From the NCBI GenBank assembly GCA_029245675.1, contig JAQWOV010000014.1, positions 24,001 to 88,000 of the forward strand: 64,000 bases of DNA. The letters are read 5' to 3'. The notes below the pieces were generated by a model. That model saw only the letters and a list, made by a program, of their open reading frames with translations. It was not told where the DNA came from and did no database searches. This stretch comes from Acidimicrobiales bacterium. Its GTDB lineage: Bacteria > Actinomycetota > Acidimicrobiia > Acidimicrobiales > MedAcidi-G1. The translations under genes and the position numbers were made by a program. Shown here piece after piece: positions 1-8,692 of the stretch. Positions within the stretch are counted from its first letter, which is position 1, and every line of letters starts with the position of its first letter.

Positions 1-1010
1 ATGAAGAGTTGAAGAAACAGCAGCAGGAACGACGACTAACAGGAAGCACAAAACAACTAGGTATTGGGGTTGCAACTTACGTTGAAGTAACTGCGGGCCC
101 AGCTCCAGGTGGAAGCGAATACGGCAAAGTTGAAATCACCCCTGAGGGCAAAGGAAGAGTTTATTCAGGAGCGCTATCGCATGGTCAAAGCCATATGACT
201 ACCTTTTCAATGATCGCTGCTGATCAACTAGGTATGGATATTGAAGATATTGAATTTCTCCAAGGAGACACTGACGTAGTCACAGACGGCACAGGAACTT
301 GGGGGTCACGATCTACTCAGTTAGGAGGGTCCTCAGTTTATAAAGCAGCAGAAAGAGTCGTTGAAAGAGCACGATCACTAGCCGCTGACCTCCTTGAAGC
401 GAGTGTTGATGACATTGTTTTAGACAAAACCACTGGTTCATTTCATGTAGCCGGATCGCCATCAATTAACAAAACTTGGGCAGAGATCGCTGCCACAACA
501 GATGACCTAAATGAAGAAACCAGAGAGAAACTTCTTTGCAGTTATCCATTTGGAACACACGTTGCCGTCGTTGAGATAGACACAGAAACTGGGTCAGTAC
601 GTTTGGAACGAATGATCACATGCGATGATGCTGGGCGAATTATCAACCCAATGATTGTGGAAGGACAACGTCACGGAGGAATAGCCCAAGGAGTAGCTCA
701 AGCCCTGTATGAAGAAATGATTTATGACTCTGACGGGAACCTTCAGACAACTAATTTTGCTGATTATGGGTTCATCTCTATGGCTGAACTTCCTTCTTTT
801 GAGTTAGTGCCGATGGAAACTCCTAGCCCAAATAATCCTTTAGGAGTTAAAGGGATAGGAGAGTCAGGAGCTATTGGTTCAACCCCAGCAGTACAAAGCG
901 CTGTTCTTGATGGACTTAGTTATTTGGGAATTAAACATTTAGACGTTCCTCTCACACCTGAGAAAGTATGGAGTGCAATTAATAGCATGAGAGTAAATCG
1001 GGAAGCTTGA
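1..1010 (+). CDS. Molybdenum hydroxylase large subunit (CoxL/XdhA-like), 5' truncated by window edge
   Basis: This is the C-terminal ~335 residues of the molybdopterin-cytosine-dinucleotide-binding large subunit of a xanthine dehydrogenase / aerobic CO dehydrogenase-type enzyme; the family is normally 750-800 residues and the frame is open to the left edge. Family blocks seen are GQSHMTTFSMIAADQLG, GDTDVVTDGTGTWGSRS and the active-site block KGIGESGAIG, whose Glu codon lies at 861-863. The part carrying the motif that separates true CO dehydrogenase forms (AYRCSFR versus AYRGAGR) lies outside the window, so the substrate cannot be assigned. A two-gene-wide cofactor set follows (XdhC-like, MobA-like, CoxG), consistent with a working enzyme. 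Unusually, an ABC exporter separates it from its small and medium subunits. Confidence 0.9.
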   Translation, partial: EELKKQQQERRLTGSTKQLGIGVATYVEVTAGPAPGGSEYGKVEITPEGKGRVYSGALSHGQSHMTTFSMIAADQLGMDIEDIEFLQGDTDVVTDGTGTWGSRSTQLGGSSVYKAAERVVERARSLAADLLEASVDDIVLDKTTGSFHVAGSPSINKTWAEIAATTDDLNEETREKLLCSYPFGTHVAVVEIDTETGSVRLERMITCDDAGRIINPMIVEGQRHGGIAQGVAQALYEEMIYDSDGNLQTTNFADYGFISMAELPSFELVPMETPSPNNPLGVKGIGESGAIGSTPAVQSAVLDGLSYLGIKHLDVPLTPEKVWSAINSMRVNREA

Positions 1011-1011
1011 T

Positions 1012-1962
1012 ATGACTGAAGAGATAGAGGCCAAAGGGCTTGCGCGATCTTTCGGAGACCTAGTAGCTGTAGATGGAATAGATCTTTCAGTCTCCGAAGG
1101 TGAAGTTTTCGGATTTCTTGGCCCAAATGGTGCCGGAAAATCTACTGTGGTTCGAATGTTGACAACTTTATTAAGTCCGACTGGTGGGCAGGCTTTTGTT
1201 GGTGGCCAGGATGTTGTTAAAAACGCATCTGATGTAAGAAGAATAATCGGGGTCGCGCTTCAAGATGCGGCTATTGATCCCCTCATGACTGGCCGTGAGC
1301 TTCTAAAACTCCAGGCAGTACTTCATGGTATTCCACGCCCATCTGCGCGCAAAAGAGGGGAAGAGTTACTTGAAAGAGTAGGTCTTGCTGCTGCTGCTGA
1401 TCGTCGAGTTGGCACTTATTCCGGAGGAATGAGGCGTCGACTTGATCTTGCCCTTTCTCTCATTCATGAACCTAGAGTACTTTTCCTTGATGAGCCGACA
1501 ACAGGGCTTGACCCGACAAGTCGTGCAGCGTTATGGGAAGAGGTAAGGCGATTAAATTCTGAGTTTGGAACCACAGTATTTCTCACCACGCAATATTTAG
1601 AAGAAGCTGATGAGTTAGCTGGGCGAATAGCAATAATTGACTATGGAAAAATAGTAAGAGAAGGATCTCCAGCAGACTTAAAGGCTTCAATTGGGGCTCC
1701 AACTTTGCGAATAGATATTGATCCACAAAATCTTGATAACGCCCAATCAGTGCTTAGTGGCTTCGGCATAGATAGACCAGCACGTGATGGGAGAGTAGCT
1801 ATAGGACTTGACGGTGGAGTGGCCAAAGTAGCTGAAGTAGTAAGCGCACTTGAGCAACATGGAGTGGAAGTTCTCCATTTAGAACTTGATGCCCCAAGTC
1901 TTGACGATGTTTTTGCAGAAGCCACTGGGCGTCGGCTTGAAGGAGCAGAGCCCTCAACATGA
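1012..1962 (+). CDS. DrrA-type ABC exporter ATP-binding protein
   Basis: Cytoplasmic ATPase of a daunorubicin-resistance-type (DrrAB) ABC-2 exporter. It shows Walker A GPNGAGKST (residues 37-45), the signature YSGGMRRR (136-143), Walker B VLFLDEP (156-162) and a D-loop TGLDP. The H-loop histidine is replaced by Gln in TTQYLEEADELA, as is usual in DrrA proteins, and a C-terminal DrrA-type accessory region follows (about 230-316). The ATG starts one base after the large-subunit stop, and the 3' end overlaps the next permease by 4 bp (ATGA), so the three exporter genes are translationally coupled and probably co-transcribed with the hydroxylase genes. The exported substrate is unknown. Confidence 0.92.
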   Translation: MTEEIEAKGLARSFGDLVAVDGIDLSVSEGEVFGFLGPNGAGKSTVVRMLTTLLSPTGGQAFVGGQDVVKNASDVRRIIGVALQDAAIDPLMTGRELLKLQAVLHGIPRPSARKRGEELLERVGLAAAADRRVGTYSGGMRRRLDLALSLIHEPRVLFLDEPTTGLDPTSRAALWEEVRRLNSEFGTTVFLTTQYLEEADELAGRIAIIDYGKIVREGSPADLKASIGAPTLRIDIDPQNLDNAQSVLSGFGIDRPARDGRVAIGLDGGVAKVAEVVSALEQHGVEVLHLELDAPSLDDVFAEATGRRLEGAEPST

Positions 1963-2756
1963 ACGAAAATAGATCCGGTCTTCGTTTAGCAGGGACACAA
2001 ACTCTTGAACTAACTCAACGTTCGCTTCAGAACGAATTCAGGCAGTGGGTAGTCATTCTCCCCGGATTAATTTTTCCACTCATGATGGCAGCGGTTTACT
2101 CCAGTCAGTTCGGACGAACGCTTGGTTTGCCCGGATTTCCAAAAGTTGACTCGTTTCTTGATTTCATACTTCCTGGAAGTATTGTTCAGGCAGTCTCATT
2201 TGGAGCAACAACTGCTGGAACTGCTCTTGCTTTGGACATTGAAGATGGATTCTTTGACCGACTTATGGTTTCTCCAGTGTCACGAGTTCCTATTCTTTTA
2301 GGACGACTTGGGGGAGCAGCAGTAATAGCAGCTGGAAAAGCGGTAATTTTGATTCTTATTTTTCTTGCTTGTGGGGCGAGAATAAGAAGCGGTTTAAGTG
2401 GCGCAGTGATAATTATCCTGACTGCTTCTCTTTTGGTTTTAGCCATAGGAGGTCTTGCTCAATCAATGGCTATTAAAACGAGATCTCAAGAAGCAGTAGG
2501 TGCAACTTTTCCTTTGATCTTTGTAACTATCTTCATGTCGTCTGCTTTTTTCCCAACCGCACTTATGGACGGTTGGTATCGAGCGTTAGCAGAGAATAAC
2601 CCTATTACTTGGACCGTTGATCCTGTACGAAGATTGGTGATTGAGGGCTGGTCTACAACTGATGCACTTCAAGCATTGGGCGTGCCGCTCTTACTTTCGG
2701 TAGCAACCATTTCTTTAGCTATTAGATCTTTGCAAAGAATGTTGAGATCGGCATGA
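1959..2756 (+). CDS. ABC-2 type permease (DrrB-like), first of two
   Basis: Membrane subunit of the DrrA-type exporter, 265 residues with about six hydrophobic segments, the first near residues 30-48. It carries the DrrB-family block DIEDGFFDRLMVSPVSR between the second and third membrane segments and NPITWTVDPVRRL near the last one. Its start overlaps the ATPase stop by 4 bp and its own stop overlaps the second permease by 4 bp. Two different half-size permeases downstream of a single ATPase suggest a heterodimeric channel (inference). The substrate cannot be read from sequence. Confidence 0.88.
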   Translation: MNENRSGLRLAGTQTLELTQRSLQNEFRQWVVILPGLIFPLMMAAVYSSQFGRTLGLPGFPKVDSFLDFILPGSIVQAVSFGATTAGTALALDIEDGFFDRLMVSPVSRVPILLGRLGGAAVIAAGKAVILILIFLACGARIRSGLSGAVIIILTASLLVLAIGGLAQSMAIKTRSQEAVGATFPLIFVTIFMSSAFFPTALMDGWYRALAENNPITWTVDPVRRLVIEGWSTTDALQALGVPLLLSVATISLAIRSLQRMLRSA

Positions 2757-3541
2757 ACTTAGTAAATCTAGAAATCAGGCACTCTAGCCAAGTTGCTTCT
2801 GCTATCTGCATGAGAGGAATGCGCAGAATCAAATCTCGTCCTGTGCTTATAATCCCGACCATTGTGATGCCAGTAGTCCTAGTTGTTAGTTTTACTGGAG
2901 CATTTAGTTCGCTCACTCGAATAGAGGGGTACGGAACTAGTAATATTTATAACTGGATGGCGCCTTATGGGGCGCTTCAGGGAGCTGTATTTGCTGGTCT
3001 TGGCTCGGTTGCATCTTCTGCAGATGATCTAGAACAAGGGTTCTTTGACCGTCTCCTTCTCACACCAGGAAGCAGATTTCCTTTACTAGTTGGAACAGTT
3101 GGGTACAGCGCTTGTCGGGCACTCATACCCACAACGGCAGTGTTTTTATTTTCTCTGGCACTTGGAATGACAGTGCCAGGAGGATTGCCGGCTGTGATTT
3201 CCCTCTACATCGCCACTTCGTTACTTGCTGTAGTTTTTTGTTTGATCGGATTAATAATTCTTTACAAGATGAAAACACAGCGTTCTTTAATGCTTATGCA
3301 AGTTATAGCATTTGGCGCTCTTTTCATATCCGTGGGTCAAGTTCCACAGTCCTTTATGGACGGATGGCTTAAAGTTGCAGCTCGCTATAACCCCATCACA
3401 AATGTTCTAGAGCTTTCACGCCAAGGATTCCTTGGGGATGTGGCTTGGTCTACAACGTGGCCAGGCCTTCTCGCATTAGTAAGCATGATCTTGGTTTCAG
3501 GTGCTTTAGCATGGCGAGGATTAAAGAGGTTGGCTCCATGA
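2753..3541 (+). CDS. ABC-2 type permease (DrrB-like), second of two
   Basis: A 262-residue paralogue of the preceding permease, again with about six membrane segments and the matching blocks DDLEQGFFDRLLLTPGSR and NPITNVLELSRQGF. It keeps the DrrB layout of a cytoplasmic N-terminus, a coupling helix after the second segment and a C-terminal aromatic helix. It begins inside the stop of the first permease (ATGA overlap). About 100 bp of non-coding sequence follows before the small hydroxylase subunit. The pair is probably the membrane part of one exporter embedded in the molybdenum hydroxylase operon. Confidence 0.87.
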   Translation: MNLVNLEIRHSSQVASAICMRGMRRIKSRPVLIIPTIVMPVVLVVSFTGAFSSLTRIEGYGTSNIYNWMAPYGALQGAVFAGLGSVASSADDLEQGFFDRLLLTPGSRFPLLVGTVGYSACRALIPTTAVFLFSLALGMTVPGGLPAVISLYIATSLLAVVFCLIGLIILYKMKTQRSLMLMQVIAFGALFISVGQVPQSFMDGWLKVAARYNPITNVLELSRQGFLGDVAWSTTWPGLLALVSMILVSGALAWRGLKRLAP

Positions 3542-3638
3542 AAATAAGAATCCAAGTGGATACTGAACTACCGCTTTTTTGCGGCTACAGTCAATATGTC
3601 ATCAATCCAGTTTTAGAGGGAAGAACTAGGGGGACCAT

Positions 3639-4097
3639 ATGCAGGTGACAATTACCATCAATGGTGAGACAGTTTCTCATGATGTCGAACCGAGGACTTT
3701 GCTTGTTCACTACATCAGAGAACAGGCGGCCCTCACCGGAACCAATATCGGCTGCGATTCCTCTTCTTGCGGAGCTTGCACAATTCATGTCAATGGAGAG
3801 GCAGTAAAATCTTGCACGATGTTGGCTGTGCAAGCAGACGGACAAGAGGTGACTACCATTGAGGGGCTGGCAGACGGAGAGACATTACATCCGATGCAGC
3901 AAGCCTTTCACGAATGCCATGCTTTGCAATGCGGATACTGTACCCCGGGGATGGTTATGGCAGCAGTCTCGCTTCTTGACGAAAATCCTCAAGCAAATGA
4001 AGAAGAAATAAGAGAAGGTCTTGAAGGAAATCTTTGTCGCTGTACCGGATACCACAATATTGTAAAAGCTGTATTACAAGTCGGGAGCGAACAATGA
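3639..4097 (+). CDS. coxS: Molybdenum hydroxylase [2Fe-2S] small subunit (CoxS-like)
   Basis: Iron-sulfur subunit that passes electrons from the molybdenum centre to FAD. At 152 residues it has the normal family length. The N-terminal plant-type ferredoxin cluster uses Cys39, Cys44, Cys47 and Cys59, and the C-terminal four-helix cluster uses Cys98, Cys101, Cys133 and Cys135 ([12 protein letters not shown] and [11 protein letters not shown]). A strong AGGGGG ribosome binding site stands 6 nt before the ATG. The stop overlaps the FAD subunit start by 4 bp. The gene order here is large subunit, exporter, small, medium, rather than the classical coxMSL. Confidence 0.93.
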   Translation: MQVTITINGETVSHDVEPRTLLVHYIREQAALTGTNIGCDSSSCGACTIHVNGEAVKSCTMLAVQADGQEVTTIEGLADGETLHPMQQAFHECHALQCGYCTPGMVMAAVSLLDENPQANEEEIREGLEGNLCRCTGYHNIVKAVLQVGSEQ

Positions 4098-4918
4098 TTC
4101 CAGTCGCTTTTGATTATGAACGTGCGACAAGCACAGAACAGGCATTGAACTTACTAGCTGAACACGGCGATGAAGCCAAACTGATAGCTGGAGGACACTC
4201 ACTTCTTCCTTTAATGAAATATCGGCTCGCTGCGCCTGCTGTTCTAATTGACATTGGACGTTTAGAAGAACTTTCCTACATACGTGATGAAGGAGAAGAA
4301 TTAGCTATCGGTGCTTTAACTCGCCATTGCGAAGTAGAACACAGTGATCTCGTTCGTTCACAAGTGGGTCTTTTAGCGGCGGCAACCTCAGAGGTCGGAG
4401 ATCCACAAGTAAGACATCGAGGAACGATAGGTGGGGCTATGGCGCATGGTGATCCAGCATCAGATCTTCCAGCTGCATTAATTGCATTAAGAGGCAGCCT
4501 AGTTATTGATGGCCCTTCTGGGAGAAGACAAGTAGAAGCCGATTCGTTCTTTACAGGTTTTTTAGAGACTGATTTAGGTGAAGATGAGATGCTAGTAGAG
4601 GTTCGACTGCCAAAACTTCCCGATTCCACTTGGTCATTCCAGAAATTTAACCGTAGGGCTCAAGATTGGGCAATAGTCGGTTCAGCGGTAGTAGTAGATC
4701 AAGGTATTTGTGGGGTAGGTCTAGTCAACATGGATTCACGCCCTATAAGGGCAACTGCAGTTGAAGAGGCAATAAAAAATGGGAGTTCCGCTGCAGAGGC
4801 ATCTGAATTAGCTGCTGATGGGTGTGAACCTCCGGCAGATATTAATGCAGGAATGGATTATCGTTGCCATTTAGCAAGAGTTCTCACACGCCGAGGGTTA
4901 GAAGAGTCGGGTCGCTAA
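4094..4918 (+). CDS. coxM: Molybdenum hydroxylase FAD-binding medium subunit (CoxM-like)
   Basis: FAD-binding subunit of the hydroxylase. The start is the ATG that overlaps the small-subunit stop, giving 274 residues, close to the family's usual 270-290; a longer in-frame reading from 4034 would run through the small subunit's coding region and is unlikely. The FAD pyrophosphate-binding blocks [17 protein letters not shown] and [20 protein letters not shown] are present, followed by the C-terminal CO dehydrogenase flavoprotein domain. It is part of a tight operon; the MoxR gene begins 36 bp downstream. Confidence 0.92.
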   Translation: MIPVAFDYERATSTEQALNLLAEHGDEAKLIAGGHSLLPLMKYRLAAPAVLIDIGRLEELSYIRDEGEELAIGALTRHCEVEHSDLVRSQVGLLAAATSEVGDPQVRHRGTIGGAMAHGDPASDLPAALIALRGSLVIDGPSGRRQVEADSFFTGFLETDLGEDEMLVEVRLPKLPDSTWSFQKFNRRAQDWAIVGSAVVVDQGICGVGLVNMDSRPIRATAVEEAIKNGSSAAEASELAADGCEPPADINAGMDYRCHLARVLTRRGLEESGR

Positions 4919-4954
4919 AGTTTGATTGAAGGCTAAAAGCCATAGCCTGAAGGC

Positions 4955-5863
4955 ATGAATATCTTGAAGGCTTCTAATGTTGAAGAAGTTATTTCCTGTC
5001 TAAAAGAGCAAGACTATTTAGCGAATGAAGGACTGGCTACAGCCATTTTTTTGGCACTTCGTCTGAAAAGGCCTTTATTGCTTGAAGGTGAAGCTGGAGT
5101 TGGAAAGACCGAAGTAGCTAAAGCTCTTTCTGCTTCTATTAATAGCGAAATGATTCGGCTTCAATGCTATGAAGGCATTGATGCGTCTCAGGCTGTTTAT
5201 GAGTGGGATTATGCAAAACAGTTGCTGCATCTGAGAGTTTCAGAAGTGACAGGACTTGCTTCTGAGTCAAATCTTGCTTCGTTAGAAGGTGAGATTTATG
5301 ACGAGAAATTTTTGATTCGCCGACCTTTAATGCGAGCGCTTGAACCAGCTGATCTTCCCCCTGTTTTACTTATAGATGAAGTAGATCGGGCCGATGATGA
5401 GTTTGAGGCTTTCTTGCTTGAAGTTCTTTCCGACTATTCAATTACAGTCCCAGAAATAGGAACGTTCAAGACTGAAAATCCTCCAGTAGTAATCATCACT
5501 TCAAATAGAACGCGAGATGTCCATGATGCGCTTAAAAGGCGTTGTTTGTACCACTGGGTAGAACACCCCGGGATAGATCAAGAAGTTGAAATTCTTCGAG
5601 TCAGGGCACCTCACGTTCCATTGTCACTAGCTCGTGGGGTGGCCGCGATTGCGGCTGAACTTAGAGACATGGACTTGTATAAACCTCCTGGTGTGTCAGA
5701 AACTATTGATTGGGTTGAAGCTTTAGTGACAGTCGGAGCTGATGAAATTGAACCTGAAGCACTTGACTCAACTTTGGGGGCGCTACTTAAGTATCGAGAA
5801 GACCAGCAGCGTGTTCGAAATCGAGGATTCGGTGATGTCTTAGCTGCTGTTCGCCAAGGGTGA
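4955..5863 (+). CDS. MoxR-family AAA+ ATPase (CoxD-like)
   Basis: AAA+ chaperone-type ATPase of the MoxR/CoxD group, which in CO dehydrogenase clusters helps mature the Mo/Cu active site. It has Walker A GEAGVGKT (residues 45-52), Walker B VLLIDEVDRAD, and sensor-1/arginine-finger region ITSNRTRDVHDALKRRC. At 302 residues it is the normal length. The gene is followed after 3 bp by the VWA-domain partner, the usual MoxR-VWA pair, which supports an active-site insertion role in this hydroxylase cluster. Confidence 0.9.
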   Translation: MNILKASNVEEVISCLKEQDYLANEGLATAIFLALRLKRPLLLEGEAGVGKTEVAKALSASINSEMIRLQCYEGIDASQAVYEWDYAKQLLHLRVSEVTGLASESNLASLEGEIYDEKFLIRRPLMRALEPADLPPVLLIDEVDRADDEFEAFLLEVLSDYSITVPEIGTFKTENPPVVIITSNRTRDVHDALKRRCLYHWVEHPGIDQEVEILRVRAPHVPLSLARGVAAIAAELRDMDLYKPPGVSETIDWVEALVTVGADEIEPEALDSTLGALLKYREDQQRVRNRGFGDVLAAVRQG

Positions 5864-5866
5864 CCG

Positions 5867-6985
5867 TTGTCAGTATCTCTGGAGAGAACTATTGATAGGC
5901 ACCTCGTAGAGTTTGTTGAGGCGTTACGTAGAGAAGGAATTTCTGTTCCTTTAGGAGCGACTCTTGAATTTGGAAAGGCACTGGCAGAAATAGGAGTGGA
6001 ACGTCGAGAAGGCGTTTATTGGTCTGGCAGAGTTACTTTGGCGATACAGCCTGAAGAAATTTCGATTTACGATGCAGTGTTCAATCAGCATTGGCATCTG
6101 GGACTTTCTGCCGTTCTAGAAGTCCAAGATCTTAAACCTCTTACGTTGTTATTAGATGAACTTGGTGAAACTCCTGAAACAGATGAAGAAGCAGAAAACA
6201 TTACACAGGATGCCGTAACAGTTCGTTACTCTCGAACAGAAATATTGGCAGAAAAAGATTTTGCGAAATGTTCAGAAAAAGAGTTAGAAGAGCTTTATAA
6301 AATTATGAAGCATCTCCGTCTATATGGAACAACTAAGCGTAGTCGCCGACTTCAAAAGGCACGCGATGGAAGGTATTTAGATTTTCGCCGCACAGTGAAA
6401 GCTGCGCTTCGATTCGGTGGAGATCCGATCCGGCTTTTTTATCGAAACTCTGGAGAAAGGCCGCGTCGGCTTGTTTTCTTATTAGACGTAAGCGGTTCTA
6501 TGGAAAGTTATGCACGTTCGCTCATTCGTTTTGTTCATGCAGCGATCGTTGGGAGAAATCAAGTAGAAGCTTTCACTCTCGGAACTCGTTTAACTCGTTT
6601 AACTCGAGAGTTATCAAGTAGAGATCCTGACGTTGCATTAACCCGTGTGGCGCAAACAGTTCCGGATTGGTCTGGCGGTACAAGACTAGGGGACGGCCTA
6701 CGTCTATTCAATAACGAGTGGGGTATACGTGGCATGGCTAGAGGTGCAACGGTAGTTATTCTTTCTGATGGTTGGGATAGAGGTGAAACAGAGGTTTTAG
6801 AAGAACAGATGGAACGCTTAGCTTTGGTCTCTCATAAAATTGTTTGGGTTAATCCGTTGAAGGCTACTCCTGGGTATGAGCCATTGGCTAAAGGCATGTC
6901 AGCAGCTTTGCCATATGTGGATGAATTCCTAGCCGGACATAACCTAACTTCTCTAAAGACCTTGGCAAAAGTCGTAAGTGAATGA
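5867..6985 (+). CDS. VWA-domain protein (CoxE-like)
   Basis: CoxE-type partner of the preceding MoxR ATPase; the pair is known to act in maturation of molybdenum hydroxylases. The C-terminal von Willebrand A domain (about residues 200-372) has a metal-ion-dependent adhesion site motif in FLLDVSGSMESY, followed by GGTRLGDGL and VVILSDGWDRGE. The N-terminal half is the family's helical region. Translation probably starts at the TTG at 5867, three bases after the MoxR stop; no better ATG exists before conserved sequence. Confidence 0.88.
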   Translation: MSVSLERTIDRHLVEFVEALRREGISVPLGATLEFGKALAEIGVERREGVYWSGRVTLAIQPEEISIYDAVFNQHWHLGLSAVLEVQDLKPLTLLLDELGETPETDEEAENITQDAVTVRYSRTEILAEKDFAKCSEKELEELYKIMKHLRLYGTTKRSRRLQKARDGRYLDFRRTVKAALRFGGDPIRLFYRNSGERPRRLVFLLDVSGSMESYARSLIRFVHAAIVGRNQVEAFTLGTRLTRLTRELSSRDPDVALTRVAQTVPDWSGGTRLGDGLRLFNNEWGIRGMARGATVVILSDGWDRGETEVLEEQMERLALVSHKIVWVNPLKATPGYEPLAKGMSAALPYVDEFLAGHNLTSLKTLAKVVSE

Positions 6986-7021
6986 CAGTTTTTCAAATGA
7001 GAAAAGCCCTAGCCTGAAGAT

Positions 7022-7336
7022 ATGAGAGAAATACTAGACGATCTTGAAAAGTGGCGTTCTGCGGGTAAGGAAATCGTTATCGCGCGAGTTGTGGATCTTG
7101 AAGGTTCTGGACCGCGTGAACCTGGAGCCTCAATGGCTGTTAATGAGGATGGTGAAGTTGCAGGTTCGGTCTCAGGTGGCTGTGTAGAGGGTGCAGTTGT
7201 TTCTGAAGCTCTACAAATTATGGAGTCAAAAGACAGGAGAATAGTGACCTTTGGTTATAGCGATGACGAGGCTTTTGCGGTGGGATTGACTTGTGGCGGT
7301 ACTATTCATCTCTTTTTAGAGCCGCTGGACTGGTAG
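7022..7336 (+). CDS. XdhC/CoxI family protein, N-terminal domain
   Basis: A 104-residue protein that matches only the N-terminal domain of XdhC/CoxI, a chaperone that carries and sulfurates molybdenum cofactor for xanthine dehydrogenase-type enzymes. Blocks seen are GSGPREPGASMAV, GSVSGGCVEGAVV and GLTCGGTIHLFLEPL. It ends with a TAG at 7334-7336 and is in the same frame as the next gene, so the two together make the equivalent of one full-length XdhC. The split may be natural, since separate N- and C-terminal XdhC genes are known in actinobacteria. Confidence 0.85.
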   Translation: MREILDDLEKWRSAGKEIVIARVVDLEGSGPREPGASMAVNEDGEVAGSVSGGCVEGAVVSEALQIMESKDRRIVTFGYSDDEAFAVGLTCGGTIHLFLEPLDW

Positions 7337-7351
7337 AGGTGGCAAATTCTG

Positions 7352-8131
7352 ATGTTTGAATCCTTTTTGAAACTTTTAAAAGAAGAAATCCCCTTTGCTT
7401 TGGTGACAATTGTTGAAGGACCGAGTAAAGGAGCAAAACTCTTAGTCCAGTCATTAGACAAGCCTTTAGAAGGAACACTCGGAAACGAAGAGTTAGATCG
7501 GGTGGCTTCCCGAGATGCGCTTGGAGAATTGGCTGCTGGTCGGTCGGGAGTACGACACTACGGTCTGCATGGAGAAGCCCGAGAAGAAGCTATACAAGTT
7601 TTCATTGAATCTTTTGCTCCGCCACCTCAGATGTTTATTTTCGGAGCAGTTGATTTCACGGGGGCACTGGTCAAAGTTGCAAAAGTGCTTGGTTATCGAG
7701 TCACGGTGTGTGACGCACGAGAGATTTTTGCTACCAAGAAAAGATTTCCGCAAGCAGATGAAGTAGTGGCAGATTGGCCGAATCGTCTCATTGATAAAGT
7801 TGGCCATTTCTTGAATGCCCAAGATGCAATTTGCATACTTACACATGACAATAAGTTCGATGTTCCGGCTGTACTCGCATCTTTAAAAACAAAAGTTGGC
7901 TATATCGGAGTAATGGGATCGCGTCGCACTCATGAAGATCGGCTCGCGCGTTTAAAAGAGAATGGAGTTAGTGAACAAGAAATTACTCGGCTACGTTCGC
8001 CGATTGGAATGGACTTAGGGGCTAGGACTCCTGAAGAAACAGCTATCTCTGTAGTTTCAGAAATTATCGCCTTACGTACGAAACGACCTATGCATGCTCT
8101 CAAAGACACAGTAGGTCCTATACATGGTTAA
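7352..8131 (+). CDS. XdhC/CoxI family protein, C-terminal Rossmann domain
   Basis: A 259-residue protein covering the remainder of the XdhC family: a short linker strand (VTIVEGPSKGAKLLV) and then the Rossmann-type XdhC_C domain with MFIFGAVDFTGALVKVAK, GYRVTVCDAR, YIGVMGSRRTHEDRL and PIGMDLGARTPEE. It lies 15 bp after, and in frame with, the N-terminal partner. An AGGTGG ribosome binding site 9 nt before the ATG at 7352 supports independent initiation rather than read-through of the amber codon. The likely role is delivery or sulfuration of the Mo cofactor. Confidence 0.88.
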   Translation: MFESFLKLLKEEIPFALVTIVEGPSKGAKLLVQSLDKPLEGTLGNEELDRVASRDALGELAAGRSGVRHYGLHGEAREEAIQVFIESFAPPPQMFIFGAVDFTGALVKVAKVLGYRVTVCDAREIFATKKRFPQADEVVADWPNRLIDKVGHFLNAQDAICILTHDNKFDVPAVLASLKTKVGYIGVMGSRRTHEDRLARLKENGVSEQEITRLRSPIGMDLGARTPEETAISVVSEIIALRTKRPMHALKDTVGPIHG

Positions 8132-8134
8132 CGC

Positions 8135-8692
8135 ATGACTATTAGTGCAGTGATTCTGGCCGCTGGCGCTGGTTCTCGTTGGAAAGGGCCAGAACATAAA
8201 CTAATCCATCCTTTCAAGGGGAAACCATTGATTTCATGGTCTTTAGAAGCACCGCTTCAAGAAGATTTTGATGAATTAGTAGTTGTGACAGGCGCAGTGG
8301 ATTTATCGTCACTTATTCCTAAAAATTACACAGTGTTACATAACCATAATTGGGAAAATGGTCAAGCTAGCTCCTTACAGTTAGCAGTCAACTATGCAAA
8401 ATCTGCTGACCATGAGGCAGTAGTCGTAGGTTTAGCAGACACTCCAATGGTCTCTTCAGAATCATGGAATCTAGTCTCAAAACACCCTGGAAAATTAGTT
8501 TGTGGTTCGTACGGAGGTAAACGTAGACCACCATTCAAAATTCATAAAGAGTTTTGGAAGGAACTTCCTACTAGCGGAGATCAAGGGGCGAGAAATGTTT
8601 TAAAGAACGCCACATTGCCTATTGTTGAAGTATCCTGCGAGGGCTGGCCAGATGATATAGACACCATAGAGGAATTAGATAAATGGAATTAG
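8135..8692 (+). CDS. MobA-like molybdenum cofactor nucleotidyltransferase
   Basis: A 185-residue NTP-transferase of the MobA/MocA type, expected to attach CMP to molybdopterin to form the cytosine dinucleotide cofactor used by CO/xanthine dehydrogenase-type enzymes. It has the nucleotide-binding N-terminus VILAAGAGSRWKGPEHKL, the metal-binding LADTPMV and the C-terminal WPDDIDTIEEL. It begins 3 bp after the XdhC gene and overlaps coxG by 10 bp. Its position inside the hydroxylase operon favours CTP over GTP, but that is inferred from context only. Confidence 0.82.
   Translation: MTISAVILAAGAGSRWKGPEHKLIHPFKGKPLISWSLEAPLQEDFDELVVVTGAVDLSSLIPKNYTVLHNHNWENGQASSLQLAVNYAKSADHEAVVVGLADTPMVSSESWNLVSKHPGKLVCGSYGGKRRPPFKIHKEFWKELPTSGDQGARNVLKNATLPIVEVSCEGWPDDIDTIEELDKWN

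Noticed and set aside
4034..4093. Longer N-terminus for the FAD subunit
   Set aside because: It would run through the small-subunit coding region and is not needed; the ATGA-overlapping ATG gives the family's usual start.
7334..7336. Possible pyrrolysine or read-through of TAG inside XdhC
   Set aside because: A good ribosome binding site precedes the second ATG, there is no sign of a pyrrolysine system, and split XdhC genes are known.
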